A stretch of 64,000 nt of DNA from Ambrosia x helenae (lineage: Eukaryota > Streptophyta > Magnoliopsida > Asterales > Asteraceae), in assembly GCA_030844895.1 (NCBI GenBank), contig JAUTDX010000419.1:26001-90000 (forward strand). Direction: 5' to 3'. Positions 52,697 through 64,000 of the stretch are shown here, piece after piece. Positions within the stretch are counted from its first letter, which is position 1; every line of letters starts with the position of its first letter. Made by a program: the position numbers and the translations under genes. The notes under the pieces were generated by a model. The model was not told the DNA's origin. It made no database searches and saw only the letters and a program-made list of their open reading frames with translations.

Positions 52697-53225
52697 GGCT
52701 GTAGATGAGCTGAGTCGAACCAGGGTGGGCTCGGCTCAGCTTGTTTAAAAATCAAGCCGAACTGAGCCCATTTATTTTACCAAGCCTAAATGTTGGGCTT
52801 GGATTCGGCTCGTTTAAAACCGAGCCGAGCCCGCTCACGAGCTGCCAATTTATTTTCATACTTTTTTTTTTACAAATATCCATATTATATATGAAACTAG
52901 TTTATATTTATGTATTTGTTTATGTTAAATCACTTAATCAATAATGCAAAATAAATAATTCATGAACTATAACCATTTTTTATATTTTTGTACTTATTTC
53001 TTTATTGGAAACTAAAAAACGTGGTCATATAAAAATAAATTATTTGGATATTTTATTCATACTGTATTTTTAGTTACATGTTATGTTATAGGTTTTTTTT
53101 TCAAATTATATAAATTGTAATTTTGGCTTTAATTTAAACGAGCCAAATGAGTGAGCTACAAGCCAAACTTACTTGGCTCGGGCTCGGGCTCGGCTCGTTT
53201 CAAGCCGAGCCAAGCTCGTTTACAG
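52697..53225. mobile_element. hAT-like MITE rich in GCTCGGCTC
   Basis: The left end, ggctgtagatgagctgag, and right end, gctcgtttacag, are imperfect inverted repeats. Arms are dense in GAGCC/GGCTC words and the centre is AT-rich. No target duplication was resolved. Confidence 0.4.
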
Positions 53226-53912
53226 TTGAGTTTTTTTTCAAGTGAACCACGAGCCGTGAACTTTTTGAACAATGTGTAGCTAAACTTCTGTAGCTACCTA
53301 GGTTGAAGATGATTATTGGTTGATTTTGGATTTTTATTTTTTTTAAATTACTTTTTTTCATAACTGACAAATCCATAAGTTACTTGGTTATGGATTCCAG
53401 ATTTTTGTTTTAGTAAAAGACTTGTTTATGATTATGTGATGTGTGTGCGTACTTCCTGTTGATTTATGATATATTACATGTTTAATGAACATCTTAGTGA
53501 ATGTCTTTCATGTTTGGATGCTTGTTAGAGTTATTTGCTTTGTGCTTATAGCTTAATTTATGTTTTTAGGCATGAATTCCATAGAAACATTAATATAGAA
53601 TTTACAAGTGGTTAGTATTTTTCCTATTTTTGAGACCAAGAGGTAATAGGTAGTCAGGTTTGTCTTTAGTGCAAGAGATTTATGCTAGAAAGTATTATTT
53701 GCTTATTTGTGACATATATTAACTTTATAGGTTACTCCCTACACTTAACGGGGTTTGTGGTTAAAGAGTGAGAAATTTAAACAAATCTAGCGAATACTTT
53801 AGCATAGTCAGTGAGACTGGTAGGTGATCTATCCAATCAGTGAGATTAGTAGCCTTTAGGATATCTTTTAGGTTAGTCTTGGTAAATGATGCGGGAGCCG
53901 CTATGATACTAA

Positions 53913-54326
53913 GGGTATGTTTGGCAAAACTAGCTGGAGGCTGGTAGCTGAAAGCTGGTAGCTAGTAGCTGCAAGCTGGAAGCTGGAAGCTTTTTAAATA
54001 TATTTTGGTGTTTGGCAGAGTAGTTGGAGCTTTTAATAAAATGTATAAAATGACCAAAATGGGCATAATTAAAAGCTTGTAAAGAAGGTTTTTATTTTAT
54101 TTTTAAAATAGAATGGGTATTTGTGTCATTTACTAATTAAAAGCTAGTAGAGCTTTTTTCTTAAAAGCTACTACTAGTAGCTTTTCACTATATAGCTTTT
54201 TCTCCAACCTAAAAGCTTCCAGCTCCTTCAACCAAACAAAGCTTTTTATTGAGTATGAGTTTTTTCTTAAAAGCTTGAAGCTTGAAGCTCCTAAAAGCTC
54301 TTAAAAGCTCCTTGCTAAACATACCC
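53913..54326. mobile_element. PIF/Harbinger-like MITE with TAA target duplication
   Basis: Inverted ends gggtatgtttggca and tgctaaacataccc are flanked by taa on both sides (53910-53912 and 54327-54329). The interior is built of GAAGCTGGTAGCT/AAAGCTCC words. It encodes nothing. Confidence 0.75.
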
Positions 54327-54539
54327 TAAGGGTGAATATTTTGATGATCTTGATTGTCAACAAAGTTTCCATACTAGGGTAATTCTAGTGTCATTAGTAG
54401 GATTCGATACCTAGGTAGTTGCCTTTTCTATCCTAATATCTGCCTTAATGATCCTTAGCTTCATGTTTGCTTGAGTTTTAGCTTTTTCACCAAAACCTTA
54501 TTTAAAATCATTCTAGTTCAGGTCCTAGTTGAGTCTTGT

Positions 54540-54805
54540 TTTGTTTTTAGTGGTGTCATGTGGGTACAGATATTAGTTGGTGGATTGCCACCACAACAGA
54601 CTAAATCACATGAGAGGGACAAGAAATACATGGAGCAACACCATTTGAAGATTCGGAGATGCATAGATAATAAATCATTTCATTACATGCCACAAATCAT
54701 GTTTGGTCAATGTAAGTCTAAGAGTTGGTGGCCTGGCCCGTTTGAACTTGTCAAACGTATTTCTAGATTCACCATTCGTTTCTTGTCAAACAATGGTGAA
54801 TGAAA
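54540..54805 (+). pseudogene. Possible retrotransposon pol tail (Gypsy/Athila-like)
   Basis: The end of the frame reads KSKSWWPGPFELVKRISRFT then a stop, resembling the K..WSGPF.V..V segment at the integrase end of Athila-type Gypsy elements. Similarity is short and the upstream part is not recognisable, so this is tentative. Confidence 0.3.
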
Positions 54806-54899
54806 AGAATTAAACGGGTAGGAATATAAGCCACCTAATCATAACTTGGGTGAAAACCCAGTTGTAGAACTTTTATTAGTTTTGTAATTAAAGTCTAGC

Positions 54900-57300
54900 C
54901 ATAAATCTTGTTCAAAACAGAAACAAATACAATTATAAGTTCAACAAACATGATTCAAACTGAAAGAAACAAAGGAACGAAGAACCCGAATGATTAAAAC
55001 TCGAAGCTCTTGATCCCAAACCTTGGCCTTCTCCTCACCTCCTAATCGTCCAGAGCTACTTATGTTCGTCCCAAGGTGTGATCATCTCATGTAAAAGTTG
55101 AACTAGGTTTTTTAAAATCGATCTTGGGCCAAAAACATCATTTTCTCAATACAATAACCCTTCGCGTCATGCGAAGGGCCTGGGGAGGGGCATCGCGTAG
55201 CGCGAACCACAGAAAAGACGTGGGGGCGTGATGCTTTAATAAAACCAACAAAAAGGGTATAATGGTCATTTCAGAGGCCTTTCTAGAGCCTCGCGCCGTG
55301 CGTAGATTATCTGCTTTCCTTGTTGCGTAGCGTGGCAGGGACCTTTGTGTCCATTTTCTCGTTTTTAATCTCCCCGAGCTAACATGACTTATCCGGATGC
55401 TCGTTATTCCTCGTTCAAGCTCATATCCACTCCCTTTTTAATCCGGACATCTATAAAACATAAAATAATAAATAGATACGAAAAACACACATAAAACGAC
55501 ACAATACGAATTGATTAAAATACAAATGTACATAGAAATCAGATGTATCTTACAATACATCATAGCTCAACAAGGAAGACATAACACATGAGATATGTTA
55601 AGTAGTAGTTCTTCCTAAGAGAAACAAAAGATTCCAAATTTGGAGGGTTTAACATATTAGATCATTAGAAACACAAAAGAGGTTTTGTCTTGTTCTTTTA
55701 AAATAAATCAAGTCAATCTTAATATGCTGAATGAGACTCCGACATAATTTGTAAGATCTAGTTAAGATCTTAAACTTGTCTCAAGGGATATCAATTGGGA
55801 TATGTAATACTCAACGAACTAATATGCAAATCATACCATAATCAAAGATAGAGATATCTACGATTAAAAGGACACTAATGGATGGTATATGGGAATTATG
55901 TGAAGGCAAGCGGGGTCTATGTAATTAAATAAGTACCATAGAGGAAGGTACACTCAAAATAGATAAAAATATCAAGATCATTTAGGAGTAAATGTCAAGT
56001 GATTTTTTAACCAGTGATGTAACACATATGGACCATAGAGATGATTCAGGAAGTGACATTTAGTCACAATTAGGATGTGGAATATGAGATACTCAAATCC
56101 TATAGCAAAATATGTGAGATTATATTTGGTCAAGGCTGACTTTGATGGCGTTCTCTTGCCTTTTTACAATTCTTAGTATGATTTACAACCATTTGATCTT
56201 TTGTTAGGCAACACATATCTATTATGCCGACTTTGATGGCCTTTTCTGGCCTTCTCACAATTCTTAGCATGCTAAAATGAATCTATTTGGATGTCTGCAC
56301 TGCTTTACTTCTGTTTACCAATAAATCAGTTGGTTCAAGTGTATAGATGCATTATATTGATACAACTTAATCATATTTGCAGAGGATGACATTGGTGACA
56401 CAAGGATTCAATACCAGGACTAAAAAATTCAGCAAAGAAACCTAACGCTTTTGAACTAAACTAGGCATATATTTTGTTGCATTATTAACGTGATTTTCCT
56501 TATTGAAGATGGAAAAGATGTAAATTTTTTTAAGGTTATGTATGTCAAATATTGTTGTAATTGGAAACTGAATTTCTTCTTTTCGGTCGCTTTGGATCGG
56601 TCCGGAGTATTTTAAGAGAGGTCTAGATGGAAGTGTTATCCACATGACTAATATGCCACATATCCGTCTTGAACTCCGTGGCATGGTATATGTCTTAAGT
56701 TAACATAGCTTTTTCTATATTTTTGTCATCTAATATTTAAAGTGAAAAATGATCGATCCTAGATGACAAATAGTGAATATTTGTTTATTAGGCCCTTCAA
56801 ACTCAAAGGTATGAATATATTTCTTCAGCTAGATTATCACGCTTCAATTATGTCGGATTGCTAAGATTCATCGGTAGATTTTAATATCAAGTATGTTGTC
56901 TTCAGCTAGATTATTGTGCTTCAATTATGTCGGATTGCTAAGATTCATTGGTAGATTTTAATATCAAGTATGTTGTCTTCTGTTCAATACCTTTTCCCAT
57001 GACTAATATTTTATTAATTCCAAGGACTAACATATGATGCTTTTGATTAATTTGGTCAAGGATTTTTTATTTCTTTGAAGTTGGATACATTACTTACCAT
57101 GCAATTGTTCTTTCTTATTAGTAGTATTATTATTATTATTATTGTATGTCTTCATACAATTTAAATTGTTTAACCCTTGTATCATACGGGAAGATAACCT
57201 AGTTGATCTATAAAACACAATTAAACGAGAAAAACACACATTTTTTTAATTTGGAAGAAATAAGACATATTTCATTAAAACGAAATATAAAAGTTGCATC
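54900..57300. other. Gene-free repeat-derived stretch
   Basis: Contains a GC-richer patch with palindromes such as cttcgcgtcatgcgaag (55160-55340), possibly old LTR sequence. Near 56820-56985 is a tandem duplication of about 80 bp (cttcagctagattat through tatgttgtcttc). No gene was recognised. Confidence 0.4.
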
Positions 57301-57309
57301 ATAATAGAA

Positions 57310-57480
57310 GGTAGATGGGCAACAAGTTGCGCCGCCACCCCTTTCTGAATTGCGAACCCGGGTCTACCAAAGACAAATCCTTACCCCCCGGGAGATAAAC
57401 TATTGCTGTGGACGACCCGTTGGACCCTAGTCAAGAAACGAATAGCTTCTGGCGCTAGGGAGCCAAAGGTATCAAACTAA
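57310..57480 (-). pseudogene. Retroelement-like protein tail (GFAIQK family), third copy
   Basis: The minus strand reads GSLAPEAIRFLTRVQRVVHS, a stop-containing middle, then GFAIQKGVAAQLVAHLP. It is the best-preserved example of the tail also found at 24085-24376 and 16960-19410. Confidence 0.5.
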
Positions 57481-57711
57481 ACTAAAAATATATAAACTAA
57501 TCTAAGCGCGACTTTAACATTTGTCACGTTGAAATGTGGGGCAATCCCTGATGGGTTTGGGATGAAAATGGTATAAGGTTTGGTTTATATAAAGTGAAAT
57601 GGTAAAAAATAATAAAAAATAATAATTTTGACTGTTGTTGCACGGTCAAATAGGAGAACGAACACCAAAATTAATATATTCAACCCTTACAGCTTGGTTA
57701 GTTCTTGCCAA

Positions 57712-58370
57712 TAGGGGTGTTCAACGAATCGAATAACGAATTTTCGAATTATTCGAATCGAATTTCTCGAATTTTTAATATTTTTACTTGAATTCATATT
57801 CGATTCGTATTCGCCTAAAATTCAATTTATTCGATTCGTATTCGATTCAAATAAGAAACTCGAATTCGAATCGAATTTGAATAAATTCGATTTAGTTCAA
57901 ATTCACTATAAATAATAAATTATTTTACTTTTAGTTTTAAAACTAATACAAACTCATTATTTTTAACATATAAAATACAAATCTACAAAATCAATAAACA
58001 ACAATATGTCAAATACGGGAATAGTAAAAATAGTAGAGAGAATAGTTTGTTAGAGTTTTGTGATGTATAAGTTAAATATGTAAAATATGGTTATGGTAAA
58101 AGTTGTAAACACTATGGGTTCTTAGAGTTTGAGCAAAATTTAGAAGTTCTTTTTCTCAATGTGTATATAATAATGTGTATTTATACTTAAAAAAATATAT
58201 ATGTACAGTTTTTATTCGAATTTCGAATCGAATCGAATTTAAAATCATAAATTCGTATTCGATTTACTGGACTCGAATTCGAATTGAATCGAATTCGAAT
58301 TCTTGGTAATCGAATTGAATTAAGTCGAATTTCGAATTTTTAAATCTGAATCGAATTCTGAACACCCCTA
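57712..58370. mobile_element. hAT-like MITE (659 bp), TTCGAATCGAA-rich
   Basis: Ends taggggtgttca and tgaacaccccta form a 12-bp perfect inverted repeat, flanked by an exact 8-bp duplication, cttgccaa (57704-57711 and 58371-58378). This is diagnostic of hAT. Both arms are packed with TCGAATTCGAA words, and the centre is AT-rich and non-coding. It lies about 240 bp upstream of the MATH gene start and may be in its promoter. Confidence 0.85.
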
Positions 58371-58510
58371 CTTGCCAAGGTGCATTTTCTTGGACCGTTG
58401 CCGAGGTAGCCGAGTAGCACTACCCAAAGAGTGCCCTATGACCCCTTTTTAAACCTGGCCAAGACAGAAGTCTTTTTCTCCTGAAATACCATAACTACCC
58501 TGAACCCCAC

Positions 58511-58522
58511 CTATATATATGT
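58511..58522 (+). promoter_or_regulatory. Possible TATA box of the MATH gene
   Basis: The run ctatatatatgt lies about 100 bp before the proposed ATG at 58613. Inferred from position and composition only. Confidence 0.4.
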
Positions 58523-58612
58523 AGTGACCAGCAGTCACCCTACTTCTGTTGATCAAACTTGACTGTATACCACCACCACCTCACCGTCTCACAGCTGATT
58601 CGATCGCCTTCG

Positions 58613-59183
58613 ATGACTCCGCCTCCTACAGATCATGTAACAGATCATTTCATGCTTTCTCACACACACACAAACTAATTCACACACTCATTCACGTACA
58701 TGCACACACACGATACATATCTATTGCCATATGCCTGATGCTTACTTACTCTATTCTGATCTGATTAATTGTTGAGTTCAATCTTGTAAACGATCCTAAA
58801 TTTTTAAATCTCTTTGTTTTTAGGGTTTTGAATGAGTTCGATCTGCTATATATATACGTAAACCTAATCGGATCTTTTGCACCCAACATATGACTCTATA
58901 TCTGTATACGAATTGTATAAAGACACCTCATGTATATATGTTATGTTGGGTGATCGGTGTTATGTACGGCTTAGATACACATTTATGAGTTCATGTAAAA
59001 AAAGATTTGTCAGTCGTACAGACCTATACGAATCATATGTTTTACCTGATGTTATTTATATATGCGTCCATATGAAGTTATTTATATACGCGTCGTATAT
59101 TCCTATACGACTCGTATAATTGCCGGGGTGTCAAAAGATACATTAGAGGGCGTGCCATTATTCTGAACCTTTTGAGTTCACTG

Positions 59184-59234
<51 letters not shown>

Positions 59235-62200
59235 TTAATTTTGCAGCTTGAAGAGGAGGAGATGTCAGTCCCACATTCTGAGTTTGCTGCTTCTGAAGGA
59301 TCTCAACCAGTGGAAGGTATTCATGGATTTGTGTTGTTTTGTTTTGTTTTGTTTTCCGTCCGCGAATTTGTGTATTTCGTGTTCGTGCTAGTGTAGATAT
59401 ATGTAATTTGATTGATAGTTAGTAAATTAACCTATGGAGTACTCTTTTTCTTTCTATTAGAAGACGCTAATGCCGTTGATGCACCAGTAATGGATGATCC
59501 ACCATCAGCAAAGTTCAAATGGACTATAGAGAATTTCTCAAGATTGACTACAGAAAAGTTGTATTCTGATGTTTTCTCTGTTGGAGGATATGGATGGTAT
59601 CTTTTGTTTTACCAATAATCTATGTTATTTAAGTTTGCAATAATTTCATAGTAAGGTTAATTATAGTATTTTGCTGGCATGGTGTCTTGGTCAGGCGAGT
59701 GCTCGTATACCCAAAAGGAAATGGCTGGGATCGTTTGTCCGTGTATCTTGATGTTGCTGATTCCAGCACATTGCCATATGGATGGAGTAGAGATGCTCAG
59801 TTTAGCCTAGCTGTGGTTGATCAAATTCATGGCAAGTTCACCATACTGAAAGGTAATAGTTGGTAAACATGCATGACAAATTTGTGATAAACATACGATT
59901 TACAAGTTTTAAAGATCCTCAAGAGAAATAGTCGATCAACTTTTTGATTGGCTAGTTAATATAATCATGTCAATTGTGATGCATGGATACTTTTGGAATG
60001 TAGCTTACTATATATCTTGCTTATTTGATTGTAATAGATTTAACAAAGTCTATATTCTTTTAAAAACTCATGTAGAGACATGGAGTGCAAATAGCTATAT
60101 CCATACCATGTTTTTCGACTTAAAAGGATATATGTTATGATGCTCTGCGTGTTGTCTGCGGATTGGTTTTAGTTTTACCTATTTAAGAGTGTTAATCATC
60201 ATTTTTTGGTTTATGATAGTAAATTTGTGTTCCATAAATTAAACATATGATTTACAAGTTTTCAAAATCCTGAAGAGAAGAGTAAATCCACTTTCAGATT
60301 GGCTAATTAATATGATCATGTCATTTGTAATGCATACAATAATTATAGAATGTAGGTCGTAACTAGATTTCTTATATGTTTGATCTTACTTTTTAAGGTT
60401 TTGGGGCAAATGAGAAATATCTGTTAAGATTTTATTAGGGATTACGTTTTATATCTACTTTTTTTTATAAATTTACAGTTTAATGGTGAGATTAACAAAG
60501 CCTATATTGTTTTGAAAACTCATGAAGAGACATAGTGTGCAAATAGTAATATTCATGTGGCGTTTTCCGATTTAAAGGATATATGATATCATCTTTGCGT
60601 GTTATGTGTGGTTTCTTTTATCTCTTTAATTAAGTGTGTTAACCATACACCATTTGGCTCATGATATTTTGCGTATTTTGTGTGTTTGACGTATTAAAAC
60701 ATTGTTTACCTAAGACATTCATTGTTTTAACAAAGTACCTTTTTTTTGTCAAAATCATATAGCATATGACGTCTCTATTTATTGTGAATGTGATAAACAT
60801 TTGTAGCTTAGTTGGAATCTGCAAGCTATCACATGCTAGAAACTCCCAATTGAGGTTTTCTTAATAGATATCTTAAGTTTTCATAATTCATCTTTTAACG
60901 ACAGATGTATTCATATATCTTAATTATCTTCCCCACAATTTTCTTACTCTTATCTTCACTAGAATCTGGGTTGGTGATTTGGTGTTTGTTATAAGTGTAT
61001 TGACTTTTTTTTTTTATCCTTGCAGATGCCATACATAAGTTCAATGCACGAGAAAGTGATTGGGGTTTCACGTCATTTATGCCTCTTAGTGAGCTATATG
61101 ACCCGAGTAAAGGATATCTTTTGAATGATACATGCATAGTTGAAGCTGATGTGGCAGTCCGGAAGCTTGTTGATAAACAGTCACATGACTCAAAAAAAGA
61201 AACTGGTAATGTTGATCAGCCTAAAAATCAAGGTGTTACTTACTATATGAACTCTTTACTTCAGACTTTGTACCACATCCTTATCCATGTTGTACTGTTT
61301 CCTCCGCTAAATCTGTGTATTTGTTCATGCTAGTGTAGATATATGTAATTTTATTGGTAGTTCGTAAATTAACGTATGTAGTACCCTTTTCTGGACAGTT
61401 GCACCTGCAGAAGGCGCTAATGCTGTTGATGCACCAATAGTTGATGATCCATCATCAGCAAGGTTCACATGGACAATAGAGAATTTCTCAAGATTGACTG
61501 ACCAAAAGTTGTGTTCTGATGTTTTCGTTGCTGGAGGATATGAATGGTATCTTTTGTTTTAGCTATATATATTTGCTATCTAAGTTTGCAATCATTTCTC
61601 AGTAAGATCTCACTGTGGTAATTGGTTAAGGTATTTTGCTGACATCGTGTCTTGGTCAGGCGAGTGCTCGTATACCCAAAAGGAAACGGCATGGACCATT
61701 TGTCAATGTATCTTGATGTTGCTGATTCCACCACATTGCCAAATGGATGGAGTAGAGATGCTGAGTTTAGCCTAGCTGTGGTAGATCAAATTCATAGCAG
61801 GTTCACCATAACGAAAGGTAATTATTTTGCTTCCTTTTAAGTAATAACAAACTAGACTAATATACATTAACAGTCTAGCTATATGATGGATATAAAATAC
61901 ACTTTTGCGAGAAGTTAATTACAGTACTAGGGAAGCTTTAAGGAGAATTTAATTGTACGATGTTGGTCGAGAAATTGGTAATTATTTTGCTTCCTTTTTT
62001 GAAGCTTTGATTATAAATTTAAGTCTTTTAGTTCCAAACACAAAATTTTGATGTCTCCAGAATTGATTTTTTTCTTTAGTTCCAAACACAAAATTTTGAT
62101 GCATTTTGCATTCACAACACTAGGTGAGCCCAAGTTAGTAAACATGCATAATGAATTTGTGTTCTATAAACATAGTATTTACAAGTTTTCAAGATCCTGA

Positions 62201-63075
62201 AGAGAAAGAGTTTAACAACTTTCGGATTGACTCGTTAATATGATGGCATTATATATAATGCATGTGATACTTTTGGACTGTAGGTAACTGCATTTCTTAT
62301 GTATTTGATTGTACTATTTAAGGTAATTGTACAAATAAGCAAATATTATACTAGAGATTTTTTTAGAGATTCTATGTTATTTCGAAGGAATTTTCATGAA
62401 ATTGACAGTTTCATGACGAGATTATCAAAGTCTATTCTCTTTTAAAAACTCGTGAAGAGATAGAGTGTAAAAGGTAATGTTCAATTGGGGTTTTTAGACC
62501 CGAAGAATACATGGCACAATGGTTTTGTGTGTGGTTGCTTTTGTCGTTTTTAAAGTGTCAGTCATCACCTTTTGGCTTACGATATTCTGCGTTTTGGGCG
62601 TTTGCCTTATAAAAACATCGTTTACCTTAGACATTCATTGTTTTTACAAGGTTGTCTTGATGATCAATCCATATAATTTATGAAGTCTATATTTGTTGTA
62701 AATGTGAAACCATTATCTTTTATCTTTTAATTGGATATATATGCAGTTTCCTTAAAGATATCATAAGTCTTTATAATCTATAAATCTTTTAACTTTTAAG
62801 GACAAGGATAGTTCTAATTAACATTCCCATTACTTTCCTTGCTCTCATCATCACACGACAATGTGGCTTAGTTATTAAGTGTTAATTATGACTCTTTTAC
62901 CCTTGCAGATGCCCAACATCAGTTCAATGCACAAGAAAGTGATTGGGGTTTCACTACATTTATGCCTCTTAGTGATCTACATGACCCGACTAAAGGATAT
63001 CTTCTAAATGATGCCTGCATAGTTGAAGCTGTCGTGACAGTCCGGAAGGTAGCTGATGTGGAAAATTCCGGATAG
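58613..63075 (+). CDS. Tandem-MATH protein derived from UBP12/UBP13, lacking the peptidase
   Basis: Eight exons join in frame: 58613-58636, 59247-59316, 59461-59596, 59695-59852, 61026-61205, 61411-61546, 61660-61817 and 62909-63075 (1029 nt, 342 aa). The start MTPPPTDHLEEEEMSVPHSEF matches the N terminus of UBP12/13. Two MATH domains follow, about residues 49-173 and 208-332, each with W-T-IENFSRLT, YPKGNG, YLDVAD, GWSRDA.FSLAVVDQIH and ESDWGFT.FMPLS. Exons 3/6 (136 bp) and 4/7 (158 bp) have equal lengths, showing internal duplication. The second copy ends VRKVADVENSG. MATH domains bind protein partners; with no C19 protease it could bind UBP12/13 clients or partners without cutting ubiquitin, which is inference. 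A variant could use donor 61232 or acceptor 61399, also in frame. Confidence 0.82.
59186..59232. repeat. (ATT)n microsatellite in MATH gene intron 1
   Basis: About 16 ATT units, ending 14 bp before the acceptor of exon 2. Confidence 0.9.
59865..62650. repeat. Intron repeat present three times within the MATH gene
   Basis: The intron before each MATH C-terminal exon shares a long block (aaacatacgatttacaag, agatcctcaagag, attggctagttaatatgatc words). It occurs twice in the first such intron (about 59865-60190 and 60225-60740) and once in the second (about 62130-62650). This shows duplication of introns with exons, plus an extra copy in the first. Confidence 0.7.
61206..61330 (+). pseudogene. 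Residual UBP12/13 C19 peptidase start, catalytic Cys replaced
   Basis: Directly after the first MATH domain an open frame continues NVDQPKNQGVTYYMNSLLQT then LYHI before diverging. In UBP12/13 this is the catalytic Cys box, GATCYMNSLLQTLYHI; here the Cys codon is TAC (Tyr). The frame stops soon after. It is probably spliced out as intron using the donor at 61206. Confidence 0.75.
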
Positions 63076-64000
63076 CTTATGGATTAAAAGTTAGGGTGGT
63101 TGGTTTGATCTTGAGGTGCGGTTTGGAGGAGATTATAGGGACCAAAAGTTTAATGTTTGGTTTGAACTTAGAATTATCGTGTGTTTATGGTTATTGTTTT
63201 GTTTTGTTTGTGTCTGTCGGTTAAGGATCATTAGTTATTTAGTATTTTAAGTCGTAGACTTTGACTTATCGAGTATGTAGTTTTGTTTTTCTGATAATTG
63301 AAAAAAGAGTCGATCGTCCAGGTCAATCGTATGTGTGTTCAGTGTGACTAGGGTGCTGTTGGATACAGTCTGATTACTAGGTTAGCAGTTGATGAGTAGT
63401 CGCATGATTCAAAGAGGTAAAGAGATTGTGTGGATGAGTATAAAGTGGGCTAATTATGAAAATGCCATGAGATTGTTTGGATGAGTAAGTAGTGTTATAA
63501 CAATGTTGTATCTAAAGGTAACGCAATAGTGAATAAAACTCCAAAGCTGTAGTGGTAAAGAATGATACATAGTATGTTGTGGCCATAGTTTAAAGTTATA
63601 GTGATAAACCAAGGTCCAAATGTATAGTTATAAAGTAGAGTATAAAGGTATACTAATAAGTGAAAGTATAAACTGTAGTTGTTAAAGGTGCAAGGAGACT
63701 CAAGGTATTAAGGGTGAGCTTTAGGCCTCAGTGCAAGACGTTTAAAATGCAAGGCGAGACACAAGGTATAAAAATACATTTTAGGAGTTTTAAACACGTT
63801 TTATGATTCTTTAGGGTTAGTTTAGGTTGTTTTAGGTTGATTATAGACTTGTTTAGGGTTGGTATAATTGTTTCGGACCTGTTCAGACAATTGTTGGTCG
63901 GAATTCCATTGGAACTTGGCCTGAAAATTGTGCCTAAGGGCATGAAAGTAGGGCTTTTGAAGCGAAGCGAGAAGGTTGTGTTGGGCTTGAAAAGTGGGCC
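63076..64000. other. 3' flank of the MATH gene
   Basis: Holds the 3' UTR, then unremarkable sequence. From about 63660 to the window edge there are GCAAGGCGAG/GGTATTAAGG words resembling the repeats at 979 and 46735, cut by the window end. No gene recognised. Confidence 0.4.

Noticed and set aside
61079..61333. A functional ubiquitin-specific peptidase
   Set aside because: Only the first residues of the C19 domain are present, the catalytic Cys is Tyr, and the frame stops at once; the later His/Asp box is absent.

Overview
This is plant nuclear DNA from a eudicot. The genes have many GT-AG introns, the intergenic DNA is AT-rich, and most of the space is transposon-derived. Asteraceae is possible from the style of the repeats, but nothing here proves it. 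All exon models below were read by eye from protein-family conservation and splice sites.

Six host genes can be supported. From left to right they are: the 3' part of an AIF-like (AIFM2/FSP1-type) FAD oxidoreductase (+, 609-2663); the ESCRT-III accessory subunit VPS60/CHMP5 (+, 4138-7950); a SWEET1-type sugar transporter (-, 10719-12566); a CPK1/CPK2/CPK20-type calcium-dependent protein kinase (-, 15857-22861); a FLA15-18-type fasciclin-like arabinogalactan protein (-, 33202-39116, last exon 4.4 kb from the rest); and a tandem-MATH protein derived from the ubiquitin protease UBP12/13 (+, 58613-63075). Each model keeps an open frame across its splice joins. The six have no obvious shared pathway.

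The rest is mobile DNA. It includes a gag-only LTR retrotransposon with two 264-bp LTRs in a kinase intron, a solo LTR, decayed Ty1-copia fragments, and LINE 3' ends (one with a 16-bp and one with a 17-bp target duplication). It also includes two non-autonomous Mutator-like elements with 9-bp target duplications, several Helitrons with CTAG ends and hairpins, and many hAT-like and PIF/Harbinger-like MITEs. Two chloroplast rDNA fragments are present: a trnA/23S piece in the first VPS60 intron and the 16S 5' end inside a dead copia element.

The best leads are: the MATH-only UBP12/13 derivative, whose leftover peptidase segment has Tyr where the catalytic Cys should be; a Pack-MULE-like element carrying the first coding exon of an ELM1-like mitochondrial fission gene and many copies of an AACGCAC[C/T]C motif; a 4.6-kb Helitron with captured exon-like segments; and a Helitron whose empty site survives in a paralogous repeat in the same window. 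I found no CRISPR array, no bacterial-type operon and no clearly new biochemical system.
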